A stretch of 64,000 nucleotides of DNA from Streptomyces leeuwenhoekii (GCF_001013905.1 NZ_LN831790.1:5594001-5658000), one strand, 5' to 3'. Positions 31,448 through 40,445 are shown, numbered from the stretch's first letter. Numbers and translations: made by a program. The notes: a model not told the origin generated them from the sequence alone.

Positions 31448-32806
31448 ATGGGACGACCTGGCCTCAATCGCAGGCAACTTCTGGCCGCGGCGGGCGGCCT
31501 GGCGGTCGCGGGCAGTTTCGGCTTCGCGGCCCTGGGCACGGGCGCCGACGCGCTGGCCTCCGACGCACGCACCCGGGTGCGGTACTGGAACCTCTTCAGC
31601 GGCGGCGACGGCGCCAACATGATCGCGATGCTGGACGCCTTCCGTCAGGACAACCCGGACATCGCCGTGAAGGACTCCACCCTCCAGTGGGGCAGCCCCT
31701 TCTACACCAAGCTCGCCATGGCGGCGGCCGGCAACCGCGCGCCGGACCTCGGCGTGATGCACCTGGGCCGCGTCACCGGCTTCTCGCCCGGCCGCCTCCT
31801 GGACCCCTGGGACGTGGACCTGCTCGCCGAGTACGGCGTGCGCGAGGCGGACTTCAACCCCGAGCTGTGGAAGCGCGCCGTCATCGACGGCAAGCTCTAC
31901 GCCCTGCCGCTCGACATCCACGTCCAGCTCTGCTTCTACCGCAAGGACGTGCTGAGGAAGGCGGGCCTGCTGGGCTCCGACGGGCGGATGGTGCCCGTGA
32001 CATCGGCCGGCGAGTGGTTCGAGGTGCTGAAGGAGGCCAGGAAGGCCACGAAGAAGGGTTTGCAGACCCTCGGCTTCTGGCACAACGACCAGAACTTCCA
32101 GTGGTGGTTCTTCGTCGCCTTCTACACCCAGCTCGGCGGCACCTGGTTCGACGACGCCCGCACCGAGGTCACCTTCGACACCGACAAGGCCACCCAGGTC
32201 CTGGAGTTCCTGCGCCGGCACATCACCGACGGCTACGCCCACCCGGGCTTCGGCGGCCAGGCGGGCGCCGAACAGTTCGTCAACGGCTCCCCCTTCGTCT
32301 GGGAGGGCAACTGGTCGGTGCCGGTCTTCGAGTCCGCGAAGCTCGACTACGGCGCCACCCCGCTGCCGCCCGTCTTCGGCAAGCAGGCCACCCACGCCGA
32401 GTCGCACGCCTTCGTGCTGCCGCACCAGGCCGGCCGCGGCGGCGCCGCCAACGACGCCGCCCACCGGCTGGCCGCCTACGTCGTCCAGCACGCCCGGCAG
32501 TGGTCGGCGGGCGGGCACATCCCCGCCCACACGCCGACCCTCTCCAAGGCCGCCTACCGCGAGCTGAGCCCGCAGAACGAGTACGTCTCGGCGATGGACC
32601 ACCAGGCCACCGAGCCGAAGGTGTGGTTCGCCGGCTCCACCGGCATCCTCGCCCAGCGGGTCGGCCCGGTCGTCGTCTCCTCGACCATGGGCTCGGCCCG
32701 GCCCGAGGCCGCGGCCCGCCGGATGAAGAGCACCCTCGCCGAGCTGCTCGCCTCGAAGAACCCGATGGACGGCCGCACCGCCGCGCAGGGAGGTGCAGCC
32801 GCATGA
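31448..32806 (+). CDS. ABC importer extracellular sugar-binding protein
   Basis: A 452-residue family 1 solute-binding protein with a TAT-type signal (MGRPGLNRRQLLAAAGGLAV). The mature part has the fold markers VRYWNLFSGGDGANMIAMLDAFRQ, LYALPLDIHVQLCFYRKDVL, GTWFDDARTEVTFDTDKATQ and NGSPFVWEGNWSVP. It has no lipobox Cys, so TAT export without a lipid anchor is likely. It is first in an operon with two permeases, an endo-arabinanase and a GH51 arabinofuranosidase, so arabino-oligosaccharides are the probable cargo. No ATPase gene is present; the shared MsiK ATPase would serve, as for other Streptomyces oligosaccharide importers. Confidence 0.88.
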   Translation: MGRPGLNRRQLLAAAGGLAVAGSFGFAALGTGADALASDARTRVRYWNLFSGGDGANMIAMLDAFRQDNPDIAVKDSTLQWGSPFYTKLAMAAAGNRAPDLGVMHLGRVTGFSPGRLLDPWDVDLLAEYGVREADFNPELWKRAVIDGKLYALPLDIHVQLCFYRKDVLRKAGLLGSDGRMVPVTSAGEWFEVLKEARKATKKGLQTLGFWHNDQNFQWWFFVAFYTQLGGTWFDDARTEVTFDTDKATQVLEFLRRHITDGYAHPGFGGQAGAEQFVNGSPFVWEGNWSVPVFESAKLDYGATPLPPVFGKQATHAESHAFVLPHQAGRGGAANDAAHRLAAYVVQHARQWSAGGHIPAHTPTLSKAAYRELSPQNEYVSAMDHQATEPKVWFAGSTGILAQRVGPVVVSSTMGSARPEAAARRMKSTLAELLASKNPMDGRTAAQGGAAA

Positions 32807-33741
32807 CGACCAGCGCTCAGACCGTCCTCGCCCCGGCACGCGCGAAGACCGCCGTACAGGGCGTCACCGTCCGCCGCCGGCAGGGCTTCCAGCACGGCGG
32901 CTGGTTCGTCGCCCCGTTCCTGGTGCTGTTCGCGCTCTTCGTGATCTGGCCGCTGCTGCGCGGCCTCTACCTCAGCTTCACCGACGCCAACATCTCCGGT
33001 GAGGGCGCGAGCTTCGTCGGGCTGGACAACTACCGCGAGGCGCTGAACGACCCGCTGATGTGGGACTCGCTCGGCCACAGCGCGTACTTCACGCTCCTGG
33101 TCGTGCCGTGCATCACCGTCATGGCCTTCCTGCTGGCGATGCTCGCCCACCACATCGAACGCGGCAAATGGCTGTGGCGGCTGTGCTTCTTCATGCCGTT
33201 CCTGCTGCCGTCCACCGTCGCGGGCAACCTGTGGCAGTGGCTGTTCAACCCCGGCACGGGCATGATCAACCACGTCTTCGGCGTCGAGACGCCCTGGCTG
33301 ACCGACAAGTCGTACGCGATGCTCGCGGTCGTCATCACCACCCTGTGGTGGACGGTCGGCTTCAGCTTCCTGCTCTACCTCGCCGCCCTCCAGGGCATCC
33401 CGGGGCACCTGTACGAGGCCGCCAAGCTGGACGGCGCGAACGCCTGGCACCGCATGGTCCACATCACCCTGCCGATGCTGCGCAACGTCACCGGCCTCGT
33501 CATCGCCCTGCAGATCCTCGCCTCCCTCCAGGTCTTCGACCAGGCCGTGGTGATGATGGACTTCGGGCCGGGACCGGAGGGATCGACCCGCACCTTCGTG
33601 CAGTACACCCTCGAAGAGGGCTTCACCAGCTACCGCGTGGGCTACGCCTCCGCGATCTCCATCATCTTCTTCGTGCTCATCGCGGCCGTCGCCCTCGCGC
33701 GGATGTGGCTGCTGCGCAACCGTGAGGAGGACGGCCGATGA
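32803..33741 (+). CDS. Sugar ABC importer permease (MalF type)
   Basis: A 312-residue inner-membrane protein with six transmembrane segments (first GGWFVAPFLVLFALFVIWPL). The EAA loop reads YEAAKLDGANAWHRMVHITLPML, the coupling site for the ATPase. The ATG at 32803 overlaps the binding-protein stop (ATGA), and its own stop overlaps the next permease. It forms a heterodimer with the following gene product. Confidence 0.92.
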   Translation: MTTSAQTVLAPARAKTAVQGVTVRRRQGFQHGGWFVAPFLVLFALFVIWPLLRGLYLSFTDANISGEGASFVGLDNYREALNDPLMWDSLGHSAYFTLLVVPCITVMAFLLAMLAHHIERGKWLWRLCFFMPFLLPSTVAGNLWQWLFNPGTGMINHVFGVETPWLTDKSYAMLAVVITTLWWTVGFSFLLYLAALQGIPGHLYEAAKLDGANAWHRMVHITLPMLRNVTGLVIALQILASLQVFDQAVVMMDFGPGPEGSTRTFVQYTLEEGFTSYRVGYASAISIIFFVLIAAVALARMWLLRNREEDGR

Positions 33742-34598
33742 CCACCGCCGCCCAGACACAGGTCAAGCCCCGCAGGGCCTGGTCGCCCAGCCAGATCGTG
33801 CTCACCCTCCTCGGTACGGCCGTCTCCGTGGTGTTCCTGTCGCCGCTGGCCTGGGCGCTGTTCACCTCCCTGAAGCCGGAGACCGAGGCCGTCGCGGTGC
33901 CGCCGCACTGGCTGCCCGAGGACTGGACCGGGCAGGCGTGGTCGGCCATGTTCGAGACCGGCAACATCGTCAACTGGTTCGTCAACTCCGTCGTCGTCTC
34001 CGTCTGCGTGACGGCCGTCGTGCTGCTGGTGAGCGCGCTGGCCGGCTACGGCTTCGCCCGCACCGAGTTCCGGGGCAAGGCCGCCCTGATGGGCGTGGTG
34101 ATGACCGGCCTGATGGTCTCACCGGCCGTGCTGGGCGTCCCCCTGTTCACCACCGTCCAGCAGATGGGCATGGTCGACACCTACTGGGGGATGATCCTGC
34201 CGCAGTGCGCGCCCGCCGCGATGGTCTACATCCTCTACAAGTTCTTCCAGGGCGTCCCGCGCGAACTGGAGGAGGCGGCGTTCATCGACGGCGCCGGACG
34301 CTGGCGGGTCTTCTTCACCATCATCCTGCCGCTGTCCCGCCCCTCCCTCGCCGCGGTCGGCATCTTCACCTTCATCGCCTCCTGGAACAACTTCCTGTGG
34401 CCCTACATGGTGACCAACAACCCCGATCTGATGACCATGCCGAACGGCATCGCCACCGTCATGAACTCCTACGGCATCCAGTGGGCCCAGCTCATGGCCG
34501 GCGGCCTCATGGCGGGCCTGCCGCTGATCATCGTCTTCGTCTTCTTCCAGCGCCAGATCGTGGCGGGTGTCGCGCACACCGGCCTGGCCGGCCAGTGA
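33738..34598 (+). CDS. Sugar ABC importer permease (MalG type)
   Basis: A 286-residue inner-membrane protein with six transmembrane segments. The EAA loop is LEEAAFIDGAGRWRVFFTIILPLSRPSLAA. The usual MalG start TAVSVVFLSPLAWALFTSLKPE is present. It overlaps the upstream permease by four bases and is followed after 22 bases by the arabinanase gene, so the five genes 31448-37122 read as one operon. Confidence 0.92.
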   Translation: MTTAAQTQVKPRRAWSPSQIVLTLLGTAVSVVFLSPLAWALFTSLKPETEAVAVPPHWLPEDWTGQAWSAMFETGNIVNWFVNSVVVSVCVTAVVLLVSALAGYGFARTEFRGKAALMGVVMTGLMVSPAVLGVPLFTTVQQMGMVDTYWGMILPQCAPAAMVYILYKFFQGVPRELEEAAFIDGAGRWRVFFTIILPLSRPSLAAVGIFTFIASWNNFLWPYMVTNNPDLMTMPNGIATVMNSYGIQWAQLMAGGLMAGLPLIIVFVFFQRQIVAGVAHTGLAGQ

Positions 34599-34620
34599 CC
34601 CGGTCCGAGGAGAACCCCGT

Positions 34621-35589
34621 ATGAAGCGCACCAGGATCGCCGCCGTCCTCGCCACGGCCGTCCTCGCCCTGCTGCCGGTCACGGCGCGGGCGGACACCGC
34701 CCACCCCGACCCCCGGCCGGTCACCGGGCAGCAGATCATCCACGACCCGACGGTCATCCGCCTGAAGTCGGGCCGGTACGTCGCCTACTCGACGGGCGGC
34801 GTGATCGGCGCCCGCCTCTCCGAGGACACCCGGCACTGGGAGGACGCGGGCAACGCCTTCGCCGAGCCGCCCGCCTGGTGGTACGAGTACAACGACACCG
34901 GCGACCCCTGGGCCCCCGACATCTCCTACCGGGACGGCCGGTACTGGCTGTACTACGCCGTCTCCTCCTGGGGCACCAACCACTCCGCGATCGGCGTGGC
35001 CACCTCCCGCTCGGGCCTGCCCGGCACCTGGACCGACCACGGCAAGGTCTTCGGCTCCGGGACGACCGACCCCTACAACGCCATCGACCCCTCCCTGATC
35101 GAGGCGGACGGCAGGCTGTGGATGGCCTTCGGCTCGTACTGGACGGGCATCCGCATGGTCGAGCTGGACCCGCGCACGGGCAAGGCGGCCGACGGCGCCC
35201 CCGTCCACCACCTGGCGACCCGCCCGGACGAGCCGTACGCCGTCGAGGGCCCGGCCGTCGTCAAGCACGGCCGCTACTACTACCTGTTCGCGTCCTACGA
35301 CGCCTGCTGCTCCGGCGTGAACTCCACGTACAAGATCAAGGTGGGCAGGTCGACATCGGTGACCGGCCCCTACACCGACTCCACCGGCACGCCGATGCTC
35401 GAAGGCGGCGGCGACCTGCTCCTCGCCGGCCACGGCCGGTACATCGGCACCGGCGGCCAGTCGGTCTTCCGCGACAAGGGCCGGGACCGGCTCGCCTACC
35501 ACTACTACGACGCCGAGGACGGCGGCACGCCCAAGCTCGGCCTCAACTCGCTGACCTGGGGCCGTGACGGCTGGCCCGCCGTCCGCTGA
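34621..35589 (+). CDS. Secreted endo-1,5-alpha-L-arabinanase (GH43)
   Basis: A 322-residue enzyme with signal peptide MKRTRIAAVLATAVLALLPV cut near Ala-Arg-Ala. The five-bladed GH43 site is intact: general base Asp in IIHDPTVIRLKSGRYV, WAPDISYRDGRYWLYYAVSSWG, pKa-modulating Asp in NAIDPSLIEADG and acid Glu in AVEGPAVVKHGRYYYLF. It should cut alpha-1,5-arabinan outside the cell and supply oligomers to the importer encoded upstream. GAGGAG precedes the ATG. A second related enzyme is at 45626-46621. Confidence 0.9.
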   Translation: MKRTRIAAVLATAVLALLPVTARADTAHPDPRPVTGQQIIHDPTVIRLKSGRYVAYSTGGVIGARLSEDTRHWEDAGNAFAEPPAWWYEYNDTGDPWAPDISYRDGRYWLYYAVSSWGTNHSAIGVATSRSGLPGTWTDHGKVFGSGTTDPYNAIDPSLIEADGRLWMAFGSYWTGIRMVELDPRTGKAADGAPVHHLATRPDEPYAVEGPAVVKHGRYYYLFASYDACCSGVNSTYKIKVGRSTSVTGPYTDSTGTPMLEGGGDLLLAGHGRYIGTGGQSVFRDKGRDRLAYHYYDAEDGGTPKLGLNSLTWGRDGWPAVR

Positions 35590-35613
35590 CCCCCGCACAC
35601 CCGAAAGGACCCC

Positions 35614-37122
35614 ATGTCCCGCCCCGCCCGCTTCACCCTCGACCCCGCCTTCACCGTCGCCGAGGTCAACCCCCGCCTCTTCGGCTCCTTCGTGGAGCAC
35701 CTCGGCCGCTGCGTCTACACCGGCATCTACGAGCCCGGCCACCCCGCCGCCGACGCCGACGGCCTGCGCACCGACGTCCTGGAGCTGGTCCGCGAACTCG
35801 GCGTCACCGCCATCCGCTACCCCGGCGGCAACTTCGTCTCCGGCTACAAGTGGGAGGACTCCGTCGGTCCGGTCGACCAGCGCCCCCGCCGCCTCGACCT
35901 GGCCTGGCGCTCCACCGAGACCAACCGCTTCGGCCTGTCCGAGTACATCGCCTTCCTGAAGAAGATCGGCCCCCAGGCGGAGCCGATGATGGCGGTCAAC
36001 CTCGGCACCCGCGGCGTCGCCGAGGCCCTCGAACTCCAGGAGTACGCCAACCACCCCTCCGGGACGGCCCTGTCGGACCTGCGCGTCGAGCACGGCGACA
36101 AGGACCCGTTCGGCATCCGCCTGTGGTGCCTGGGCAACGAGATGGACGGCCCCTGGCAGACCGGGCACAAGACCGCCGAGGAGTACGGCCGGCTCGCCGC
36201 CGAGACCGCCCGCGCCATGCGCCAGATCGACCCGGGCCTGGAACTCGTCGCCTGCGGCTCCTCCGGCCAGTCCATGGAGACCTTCGCCGAGTGGGAGGCG
36301 ACGGTCCTGAAGGAGACGTACGACCTCGTCGACTACATCTCCCTGCACGCCTACTACGAGCCGCTCGACGGCGACGTCGACTCCTTCCTCGCCTCCGCCG
36401 TGGACATGGAGTCCTTCATCGAGAACGTCGTCGCCACCTGCGACCACGTCGGCGCCCGCCTGAAGTCCAAGAAGAAGATCAACCTCTCCTTCGACGAGTG
36501 GAACGTCTGGTACCTGTCGAAGACCGACGCCGAGGTCAGCGCCCTGGACTGGCCCGAGGCGCCGCGCCTGCTGGAGGACAACTACAGCGTCACCGACGCC
36601 GTCGTCTTCGGCTCCCTCCTCATCGCGCTGCTCCGGCACGCGGACCGGGTGACGGTGGCCTGCCTGGCGCAGCTCGTGAACGTCATCGCCCCGATCATGA
36701 CCGAGCCCGGCGGCCCGGCCTGGCGGCAGACGACGTTCTTCCCCTTCGCCCAGGCGTCCAGGTACGGCCGCGGCGAGGTCCTCGACGTCCGGGTGGACTC
36801 GCCGACGTACGAGACGAAGAAGTACGGCGAGGCGGACCTGCTGCACGCCACCGCCGTCCGCGCCGAGGACGGCACGGTCACCGTCTTCGCCGTCAACCGG
36901 GACCGCACCGGGGCCCTGCCGCTGGAGGTGGCCCTCGACGGACTGGACCTGACCCGGGTCGTGGAGCACAGCGCCCTCGCGGACGCCGACCCCGACGCCC
37001 GCAACACGCTGACCGACCCCGAGCGGGTCGTGCCGCACCCGGTGGAGGGCACCGAGGTACGGGACGGCCGGCTCACCGCCGTCCTGGAGCCGCTGTCCTG
37101 GAACGTCATCAGGCTGGCGTGA
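35614..37122 (+). CDS. Intracellular alpha-L-arabinofuranosidase (GH51)
   Basis: A 502-residue enzyme without a signal peptide, so it acts on imported oligosaccharides. The catalytic acid Glu is in LWCLGNEMDGPWQTGH (about residue 175) and the nucleophile Glu in LSFDEWNVWYLS (about residue 293). VNPRLFGSFVEHLGRCVYTG at the N-terminus and PGGNFVSGYKWEDSVGP are GH51 signatures. It releases L-arabinose from arabino-oligosaccharides and is last in the importer operon, 24 bases after the arabinanase gene, with AAAGGA before ATG. Confidence 0.94.
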   Translation: MSRPARFTLDPAFTVAEVNPRLFGSFVEHLGRCVYTGIYEPGHPAADADGLRTDVLELVRELGVTAIRYPGGNFVSGYKWEDSVGPVDQRPRRLDLAWRSTETNRFGLSEYIAFLKKIGPQAEPMMAVNLGTRGVAEALELQEYANHPSGTALSDLRVEHGDKDPFGIRLWCLGNEMDGPWQTGHKTAEEYGRLAAETARAMRQIDPGLELVACGSSGQSMETFAEWEATVLKETYDLVDYISLHAYYEPLDGDVDSFLASAVDMESFIENVVATCDHVGARLKSKKKINLSFDEWNVWYLSKTDAEVSALDWPEAPRLLEDNYSVTDAVVFGSLLIALLRHADRVTVACLAQLVNVIAPIMTEPGGPAWRQTTFFPFAQASRYGRGEVLDVRVDSPTYETKKYGEADLLHATAVRAEDGTVTVFAVNRDRTGALPLEVALDGLDLTRVVEHSALADADPDARNTLTDPERVVPHPVEGTEVRDGRLTAVLEPLSWNVIRLA

Positions 37123-37159
37123 CCCCGGCCCCGCCGCCGGGGCGAGGGCCGGCGGGGTC
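37121..37159 (+). terminator. Possible terminator of the arabinan operon
   Basis: GACCCC/GGGGTC and inner GGCCC/GGGCC form an imperfect GC-rich stem-loop starting at the GH51 stop codon. Confidence 0.4.
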
Positions 37160-37290
37160 CGGCCCGGCGGACACGGCCGGGCGGTAAGGGCTCGGTGGGT
37201 ATGGCCCACCCGATCCCGCCCGCTTTGGCTCTGTCCGCCGGGCCATGGCCGCAGCAGGGTGAGGGGATCACCGACCTTGCGGAGATCCCC

Positions 37291-37896
37291 TTGGACATCG
37301 CTTACCTGCTGGCCACCCTGGTCGTGGTGGTCACCCCCGGCACCGGCGTGGTCTACACGCTCGCCGCGGCCCTCTCGCACGGCCGCCGGGCGGGCGTGGC
37401 CGCCGCGTTCGGCTGCACCCTCGGCGCCGTACCGCACCTCGTGGCGACCATCAGCGGCCTGGCCGCCCTGCTGCACACCGGCACCCTCGCCTACGAGGCC
37501 GTGAAGTACCTCGGCGCCGGCTATCTGCTGTACATGGCGTGGGCGACCCTGCGGGACAAGGACTCCCTGGTGGTGCGGGGCGAGGCGGAGCCGCGGCCGG
37601 CGGTCCGTGTGATCGTCTCCGCGGTGCTGGTCAATCTGCTCAACCCCAAGCCCACCCTGTTCTTCGTCGCGTTCCTGCCGCAGTTCGTCCCGGCCGGCGC
37701 GTCCGGCTCCGTCGCCGCGATGCTCCGGCTCGGTGCCGTCTTCATGGCGCTGACGCTCGTCGTCTTCACCGCCTACGCCCTGTGCGCCGCCGCCGTACGG
37801 GACCGGCTGGCGGCCCGGCCGGGGGTGGCGACGGGGCTGCGCCGGGCGTTCGCCGTCTGCTTCGTCGCCCTGAGCGTGCGGCTGGCGGTGGCGTGA
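37291..37896 (+). CDS. LysE/RhtB family translocator
   Basis: A 201-residue exporter with six membrane segments, starting (TTG) LDIAYLLATLVVVVTPGTGVVYTL. The LysE signatures GVAAAFGCTLGAVPHLVATI, KYLGAGYLLYMAWATLRD and NLLNPKPTLFFVAFLPQFV are present. The TTG at 37291 is chosen over a GTG at 37195 because the family begins at this residue and GGAG lies six bases upstream. Such proteins export amino acids; the substrate is not predictable. Its stop overlaps the possible GTG of the B3/4 gene. Confidence 0.88.
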   Translation: MDIAYLLATLVVVVTPGTGVVYTLAAALSHGRRAGVAAAFGCTLGAVPHLVATISGLAALLHTGTLAYEAVKYLGAGYLLYMAWATLRDKDSLVVRGEAEPRPAVRVIVSAVLVNLLNPKPTLFFVAFLPQFVPAGASGSVAAMLRLGAVFMALTLVVFTAYALCAAAVRDRLAARPGVATGLRRAFAVCFVALSVRLAVA

Positions 37897-37898
37897 CG

Positions 37899-38603
37899 AT
37901 GATCTTCCGCCATACGGACGCCATCTGGTCCGCGCACCCCCGGCTCGTCGCCGGCGCCCTGTACGCCACCGGTGTCGGCGCCCCGCTCGGCCCCGGCCCG
38001 GACACCACCGGGTACACCGCCCGCGCCCTGGCCCGGCTGGCGCAGGCCACCGAGAGCGAGTTCCCCGAAGTCCTCGCCTGGCGGCGGGCGTTCTCCGGGA
38101 TGGGCCTCAAGCCGACGAAGTACCGGTGCGCCGCGGAGTCACTGCTGCGGCGGCTGCGCAAGGAAAGGACGCTGCCGCGGATCCATCCGGTGGTGGACCT
38201 GTGCAACGCGGTATCGGCCGCTTACGCCGTTCCGGTCGCGGCCCTGGACGCCGACCGCATCACGGGCCCCGTGCTGGAGGTCCGGCCCGCCCGCGGCGAC
38301 GAGCACTACACCGCCTTCGGCGGCGGCACCGAACACCCCGCGCCCGGCGAGATCACCTTCGCCGACTGCGCCGGACGGGCGCACGCCCGCCGCTGGACCC
38401 ACCGGCAGAGCGGCCACTCGGCGGTCGGCCCGCACACCGGCCGGATCCTCGTGGTGGCGGAAGCCCTGCACGAGGGCGGCGCGGCGATGGTGCCGGAACT
38501 GCTGAGGACGCTCGCGGGGGAACTGGCCGCCCACTGGGGGGCCGGGACCAGAACAGCCGTCCTCACCGAGGCCGCTCCCGAGTTCGTCTTCGGCGAGCGG
38601 TGA
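37899..38603 (+). CDS. B3/B4 tRNA-binding domain protein
   Basis: A 234-residue protein made of the B3/4 domain of phenylalanyl-tRNA synthetase beta. Visible features are SEFPEVLAWRRAFSGMGLKPTKYRCAAESLLRR, LPRIHPVVDLCNAVSAAYAVPVAALD and a C-terminal nucleotide/aminoacyl site region. Stand-alone B3/4 proteins are thought to edit or deacylate mischarged tRNA or act on amino acids. The ATG at 37899 is used; a GTG at 37893 overlapping the lysE-like stop is equally possible and would couple the two genes. Pairing with an amino-acid exporter suggests a role in disposing of unusual amino acids (inference). Confidence 0.85.
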   Translation: MIFRHTDAIWSAHPRLVAGALYATGVGAPLGPGPDTTGYTARALARLAQATESEFPEVLAWRRAFSGMGLKPTKYRCAAESLLRRLRKERTLPRIHPVVDLCNAVSAAYAVPVAALDADRITGPVLEVRPARGDEHYTAFGGGTEHPAPGEITFADCAGRAHARRWTHRQSGHSAVGPHTGRILVVAEALHEGGAAMVPELLRTLAGELAAHWGAGTRTAVLTEAAPEFVFGER

Positions 38604-38610
38604 AACGGGA

Positions 38611-38639
38611 AGCGGCCCCGGCACGAGGCCGGGGCCGCT
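38611..38639. terminator. Bidirectional terminator between convergent genes
   Basis: AGCGGCCCCGGC and GCCGGGGCCGCT form a perfect 12-bp stem with a 5-base loop, between the B3/4 gene and the minus-strand rodlin-like gene. Confidence 0.75.
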
Positions 38640-38728
38640 CGGACCGCGGCGGCCGCTCACCGCCGAAGCGGCGAGGGGCCGGGGTCCACATGACCTGCTG
38701 ACGAGGAGGGCTTTCCCCGGAGACCGGG

Positions 38729-39031
38729 TCAGCGGTAGTCGTGGTGCTTCTTCGCCTTGACGAAGAGGTTGGCCTGCGACCGGTGGTCGGACTCGTCCAC
38801 GACGGTGATCTGCGTCTTCTCGACCTCCTTGACGTTCTCGGAGCAGTCGATGTTGTTGTTCGCCGACGACAGGATCGGGATGTCGATGACCTCGATGGTG
38901 TCGCAGCTGAGGATCTGGGCGTCGTTCGAGAACTTCGCCTGGTCGTCGTCGGCGGCGACGGCCGCGCCGGCGGCGCTGCCCGAGAGAGCCAGCGCGGTGA
39001 AAGTGCAGGCGAGGGCCTTCTTGAGAGCCAT
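38729..39031 (-). CDS. Small secreted two-cysteine protein (rodlin-like), copy 1
   Basis: A 100-residue protein with signal peptide MALKKALACTFTALALSGSA cut after Ala-Val-Ala. The mature core is ILSCDTIEVIDIPILSSANN, then NIDCSENVK, leaving two Cys about 25 residues apart, and a charged C-terminus. The DI-x-hydrophobic-LS...N-x-x-C-x-EN pattern recalls the core of Streptomyces rodlins, which organise chaplin fibres on aerial hyphae. Full family membership is uncertain. About 70% of residues match the copy at 40039. The leader also matches copy 3 (TCAAGAGGAGAC before ATG). Confidence 0.7.
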   Translation of the reverse strand: MALKKALACTFTALALSGSAAGAAVAADDDQAKFSNDAQILSCDTIEVIDIPILSSANNNIDCSENVKEVEKTQITVVDESDHRSQANLFVKAKKHHDYR

Positions 39032-39221
39032 GTGTGGGGTCTCCTCTTGAGTGGGGTGTATTCGAATGTAAGGCAGGCGTATCCCGCTGGGAGACAACAC
39101 CCGCGCTCGGGGTGGCCACGCGGTTGCGGCTGACGATTCATTCTCAACCGCGATTGTCGGCGCGACTACTCATGCAACGAGACCGGAGTTCGGCCGGTGT
39201 TGCTCCATAGGGATGAACTCC

Positions 39222-39470
39222 CTACAGGTCGGTCACCGTCGTTGCTTCTTGCTTCTTGTAATTCTTAGAGCAGTCGATGCTGGTCTGCGAGACGGACGCG
39301 ATCGGCAGATTGAGTACCTGGATGTTCAGGCAGGAGAGGATCTGCGTGTTGTTCACGTAGTACTCGGCGTACTGCTCCTCCTCTTCGTTTGCCTGGGCGG
39401 TTCCGCTGTGCAGAGCTGCCAGGGGAACCGCGCACAGCGAGAGAAAGGCGAGGCGGGCTCTCGACGTCAC
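39222..39470 (-). CDS. Small secreted two-cysteine protein (rodlin-like), copy 2 (divergent)
   Basis: An 82-residue protein from GTG 39470 (AGGAC six bases upstream). The signal peptide VTSRARLAFLSLCAVPLAAL is cut near Gln-Ala, followed by an acidic stretch (EEEEQYAEYYVNNTQ). The shared core is ILSCLNIQVLNLPIASVSQT, then SIDCSKNYKKQ. Spacing of the two Cys equals that of the other copies although overall identity is low. Promoter and leader are unrelated to the other two. It is probably a surface protein of aerial growth (inference). Confidence 0.6.
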   Translation of the reverse strand: MTSRARLAFLSLCAVPLAALHSGTAQANEEEEQYAEYYVNNTQILSCLNIQVLNLPIASVSQTSIDCSKNYKKQEATTVTDL

Positions 39471-40038
39471 ATTCGGTCCTGTCTGGGTGGAGTGCGGTTC
39501 GCGGACGCGGGCGTCCGTGACGGGCGAAGAGGGATCGCGCACGGGGAGCGCGGTGGCCGGCGTGTCGCTTCCACCTCATGTCGGCAGTATGACAAGAGGT
39601 TTACGTTGATCCCGTCTTACTGCGGTCGCATCATAGTGCGCCGAATGGACCGGCACACGGAATCCCGAAGCGCCCGGACCGTGCGTGGAACGGGCGGGTC
39701 AACTGCCCGCCCGGGCCGGTGTTCTGGCTGATCAGCAGCCCGATCCGCAGGTACTCCGACACCAGGCCGCCATGCGTTGCGGGTCCGCCGCCGAGGTTCC
39801 CTCAAAAGCACCAAGAAGCCGGGCCGCAGTCCCCCGGATCCGATGCCGATGACGTGGTTTCACCCTGTCGGAGCAACACCCCCGGGGTAGGGATTCCGTT
39901 GCATGAATAGCCACGCCGGGAGCGCAGTCGAAACTGGCTGTGTCCAACTGGCCACGGCGTCACTGTCGAATGCATGATGCTCTCGACGAGCTTTTGCCCT
40001 CGACATTCGAAACAACCCCAGTCAAGAGGAGACTCCAC
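39471..40038. other. Intergenic region between rodlin-like copies 2 and 3
   Basis: These 568 bases contain no convincing gene. A 46-codon minus-strand frame (GTG, VSEYLRIGLLISQNTGPGGQ) is open near 39750 but lacks a clear ribosome site. The last ~35 bases before copy 3 (ACATTCGAA, ACCCCA, TCAAGAGGAGAC) match the leader of copy 1 closely, marking a duplicated promoter-leader. GC content is lower than in flanking genes. Confidence 0.5.
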
Positions 40039-40332
40039 ATGGCTATCAAGAAGGCGCTCGCCTGCACCTTCGCCGCGCTGGCCCTGGCCGGTGGCGTGGC
40101 CGGCTCGGCTTCCGCCGCCGACAACGACACGGCGAAGTTCGACAACGACGAGCAGCTCCTCAGCTGCGACACCGTCGAGATCATCGACATCCCGATCCTG
40201 TCGTCGGCGAACAACAACATCGACTGCTCCGAGAACGTCAAGCAGGAGAAGAAGAGCGAGGTCACCATCGTCGACGAGTCCGACAAGGTCTCCGAGGCCA
40301 ACCTCTTCCTCAAGAAGGCCGACTACCGCTGA
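40039..40332 (+). CDS. Small secreted two-cysteine protein (rodlin-like), copy 3
   Basis: A 97-residue protein with signal peptide MAIKKALACTFAALALAGGV cut after Ala-Ser-Ala. The core LLSCDTVEIIDIPILSSANN, then NIDCSENVK is almost identical to copy 1, and the tail VTIVDESDKVSEANLFLKKADYR also aligns. GAGGAGA lies seven bases before ATG. A canonical T-tailed terminator follows, which is rare in this genome and suggests an abundant, independently controlled transcript. Copies 1 and 3 are a recent inverted duplication around copy 2. Confidence 0.72.
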   Translation: MAIKKALACTFAALALAGGVAGSASAADNDTAKFDNDEQLLSCDTVEIIDIPILSSANNNIDCSENVKQEKKSEVTIVDESDKVSEANLFLKKADYR

Positions 40333-40407
40333 TTTCCGACCGGGAGAGCGTCGCCCCCCGGCCGCTTTCCCGGGCGCGGAACAGCGTGATTCGTCGCGTT
40401 GCATCAC

Positions 40408-40445
40408 GAGCGGTCCCCGATTCACCTCGGGGGCCGCTCTTTTTT
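40408..40445 (+). terminator. Canonical rho-independent terminator after rodlin-like copy 3
   Basis: A 13-bp stem (GAGCGGTCCCCGA / TCGGGGGCCGCTC, one G-T pair) with a 6-base loop, then six T residues. Confidence 0.9.

Noticed and set aside
34528..37476. Open frame of about 980 codons opposite the arabinanase and GH51 genes
   Set aside because: It is the complement of two clear glycoside hydrolase genes, and its low-complexity text has no domain.
39611..39760. Short minus-strand frame VSEYLRIGLLISQN in the rodlin-like cluster
   Set aside because: Only 46 codons, no convincing ribosome site, and no family recognised. It is kept only as a note on the intergenic region.
40005..40013. ATTCGAA in the leader of rodlin-like copies as a further regulon box
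   Set aside because: The right arm and the 19-bp partner are missing. It is shared only by the two duplicated leaders.
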